From Setomelanomma holmii (lineage: Eukaryota; Ascomycota; Dothideomycetes; Pleosporales; Phaeosphaeriaceae), in the NCBI GenBank assembly GCA_010015745.1, contig ML978169.1:186001-250000 (forward strand): 64,000 nt of DNA. Reading direction: 5' to 3'. Made by a program: the position numbers and the translations under genes. The notes below the pieces were generated by a model. The model did no database searches, was not told the origin of the DNA, and worked only from the letters and a program-made list of their open reading frames with translations. The number at the start of each line of letters is the position of its first letter. Position 1 is the stretch's first letter. Positions 62,181-64,000 of the stretch are shown in pieces.

Positions 62181-64000
62181 TCAATGTTCTTTCTCCATTT
62201 CCCCGGGAGAATCGTGCTCTTTCCGCCAATCATCGTTACCCTCCGCCTCTACACCAGCATACAACTCATTCGGCACGATCTTCATTACGTCCTCCGCACT
62301 CAACCCTGCATGCCGAAACTGCTTCCCCATCCCCAAACCACCCCACTGAATTCCATTATCCGGGAAATCATCCAACTGACTCGTCGCCGCCATCAGCACC
62401 CTGATACTCCCAAACATCTGCGGCACAAAGCCCTCGCGCTTGTATGTGAATGCCAGCCAACAAACAGTCGTCATGAGGAGGATCAAGAACGTCGCTATCC
62501 ACAGCGGGTATGCGGCGTACGTAATGATGTATTTTGAATGTTCGAGGGGCCGAGCGCCCGTGGTTTCGATCCAGATGGCTTCTTGCGTCTGGAGCGCTTC
62601 GCCGATCATCCAGTGCGTAAGGACGGAGTAGATCATGATTGGGAAGAGAATTTTCTTCGGGAGTTGGAGGAGGTAGTCTTGATTGAAGGAGGTGCCCGAG
62701 ACTAGTGTGGTGCGGATGCGTCTGCGACGGTATTCGAGTTTGCCCCAGTCGTATTCCTGGGAGATGAGCGTGATGTTGTAGATTAGCATAAGGTAAAGAA
62801 GTGAGTAGATGAATTGCGCGCCGTTTGAGCTGCTCATAGGTCAGTATTACGACACTGGTTGTGGGCTCAGTACAACTCACATGCTAAATGAGATGAACTC
62901 GTTAGTCAGGCTGTCGGGTGGCAAGGACGTGATTACGCGAGAGCGATTGAACCCGCCGAAGCCGCCGGAAATCTCTTCCATGCGTTGACTCTCCGGCTTA
63001 GCACAGAACGATGGGCGCTGCGGGTTACCTGGCGGATATATTTTACATTCACGCTTCATGTCTTCATTCTGTATTCCTACCCTGCATCGACACTTCAGTA
63101 AGCTGTCCGAGAATGATGAACGAGGTCGACTCACGGAACAGCAATAGCAAGTGATGCACCTAGCATGGCAAGGCTGCAGAACATGAGCAGGGTTATCTGC
63201 GTCAAAGCCGTATTTCCGAGGTTGCTGATTAGGCCTTTCTTGAATTTGGTGGCGATGGTCGGTTGAGGGAGTTGCGCAAATTTGTCATTCGAGTTGAATT
63301 TCTTGCACTTTTGGCAATGCCCGATTTCATCTGAAGCATGTGAGTAATGTGTGAGGTGTTTTGGAACAGCGATCTCGTACCGCCGCTTGTAGACACCTCC
63401 TTGTTAAAGCAATGTTTGTGGCATGTGTGTGTATTGGATCGTCGAAAGGCATCTCCTGCATTTACCATGCACTCTCTGGGCACCGTTAGCGCTAGCACAT
63501 CCACGTTCCGGGCTTGCGTACCCTTGCACCCTGAGGTCTGAATTCGAGGCTGATGCGATGATCACCTAACCAACAAATCAGCGTATTGTTTGAACCAATG
63601 ACCAAGCGTAACTTACGTCACCGAACGTCAGACAATGCTCCTTCATCTTTCCCCGCCAGCGGATGTTCAGCGCGACCATGTAAGTAGCTTTAATGACCAG
63701 GCAGGACATAAGTATGAAAGCTGCGCTCATTCGAACGTTGAGACGACACTTCGCGATCTCAGGATCATGCAGTGTGCAGACGACGGACGTACCGAGGTAA
63801 CAACTCCCAGCTCCATAACTTTTGTAGTATCGTCCTGGGATGACAGCGTTCTCAAGCTCATCGAGTTTTGTATCGGGGGTATCTTCCCGATAGCCGGTGC
63901 AATTCTTGGTCATGTAATGAACCTTAATTGTCTTCCAAGTTGTGTCAAACCTCTCTTGATTCGCTCCCAAGACACCTTGGTCATCTTCAAGTACATCTAT
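62181..64000 (-). CDS. DUF6536-type multi-spanning membrane protein, 5' end missing
   Basis: Partial gene running off the right edge. Exons are 64000-63617 (open at the edge), 63565-63522, 63475-63381, 63330-63135, 63081-62881 and 62829-62181, with introns of 51, 46, 50, 53 and 51 nt. Every join keeps phase, giving 522 visible residues. Hydrophobic segments include RMSAAFILMSCLVIKATYMV, ITLLMFCSLAMLGASLAIAV, FIYSLLYLMLIYNITLI, ILFPIMIYSVLTHWMIGEAL and YPLWIATFLILLMTTVCWLA. A CxxC pair (GHCQKCKKF) lies between the first two, and YDWGKLEYRRRRIRTTLVSG resembles the loop of fungal DUF6536 proteins. The cytosolic tail is acidic (SPGEMEKEH). Function unknown. Confidence 0.85.

Overview
This is nuclear DNA of a filamentous ascomycete, most likely a Dothideomycete (an inference from gene content and style, not a proven placement). 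Genes are short and separated. They carry GT-AG introns of 46-76 nt, and the families include SulP sulfate permease, HRD3, Mcr1, HET, SRA-YDG and DUF6536. Several exon chains could be built by hand with consistent reading phase and are given below. A few start codons remain uncertain.

Layout. 0.7-5.1 kb: an SRA-YDG protein, a doubtful small ORF and a secreted Ser/Thr-rich mucin-like protein. 5.2-7.0 kb: a broken chitinase-like (GH18) gene that carries a long proline/isoleucine repeat. 7.5-14.5 kb: intact genes for a seven-zinc-knuckle protein, a vacuolar-type MFS transporter and the ERAD subunit HRD3. 14.7-17.5 kb: an unresolved small gene and a broken F-box-like gene. 17.9-19.4 kb: a pepsin-family aspartic protease. 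21.5-27.7 kb: a graveyard with relics of a sugar transporter, a GH5 glycosidase and three SprT-like metalloprotease family members. 27.8-29.8 kb: an RRM-like protein and a disordered protein. 31.3-33.5 kb: a HET-domain gene with a nonsense codon. 34.6-37.6 kb: a DUF4188 protein and mitochondrial NADH-cytochrome b5 reductase. 37.9-41.6 kb: a GH95 relic and a decayed gene with a RING-like cysteine pattern. 42.4-51.9 kb: a Ser/Pro repeat wall protein, two conserved-type hypothetical proteins and an amidohydrolase. 54.9-57.4 kb: a sulfate permease. 58.0-59.4 kb: an F-box gene with two in-frame stops. 59.5-60.0 kb: two tRNA-like elements. 60.5-61.8 kb: a charged hypothetical protein. 62.2-64.0 kb: a DUF6536-type membrane protein that runs off the window edge.

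The main pattern is bimodal. Housekeeping genes (HRD3, Mcr1, sulfate permease, zinc-knuckle protein, amidohydrolase) are intact with clean splice sites. About eleven accessory genes in the same 64 kb are broken by nonsense codons, frameshifts or truncation: GH18, GH5, GH95, sugar transporter, SprT-like x3, HET, F-box x2 and a RING-like gene. Three of these are carbohydrate-active enzymes and one is a sugar transporter, which suggests relaxed selection on polysaccharide use, or mutational decay such as repeat-induced point mutation. I saw no intact transposon, rRNA, CRISPR array or secondary-metabolite core enzyme.
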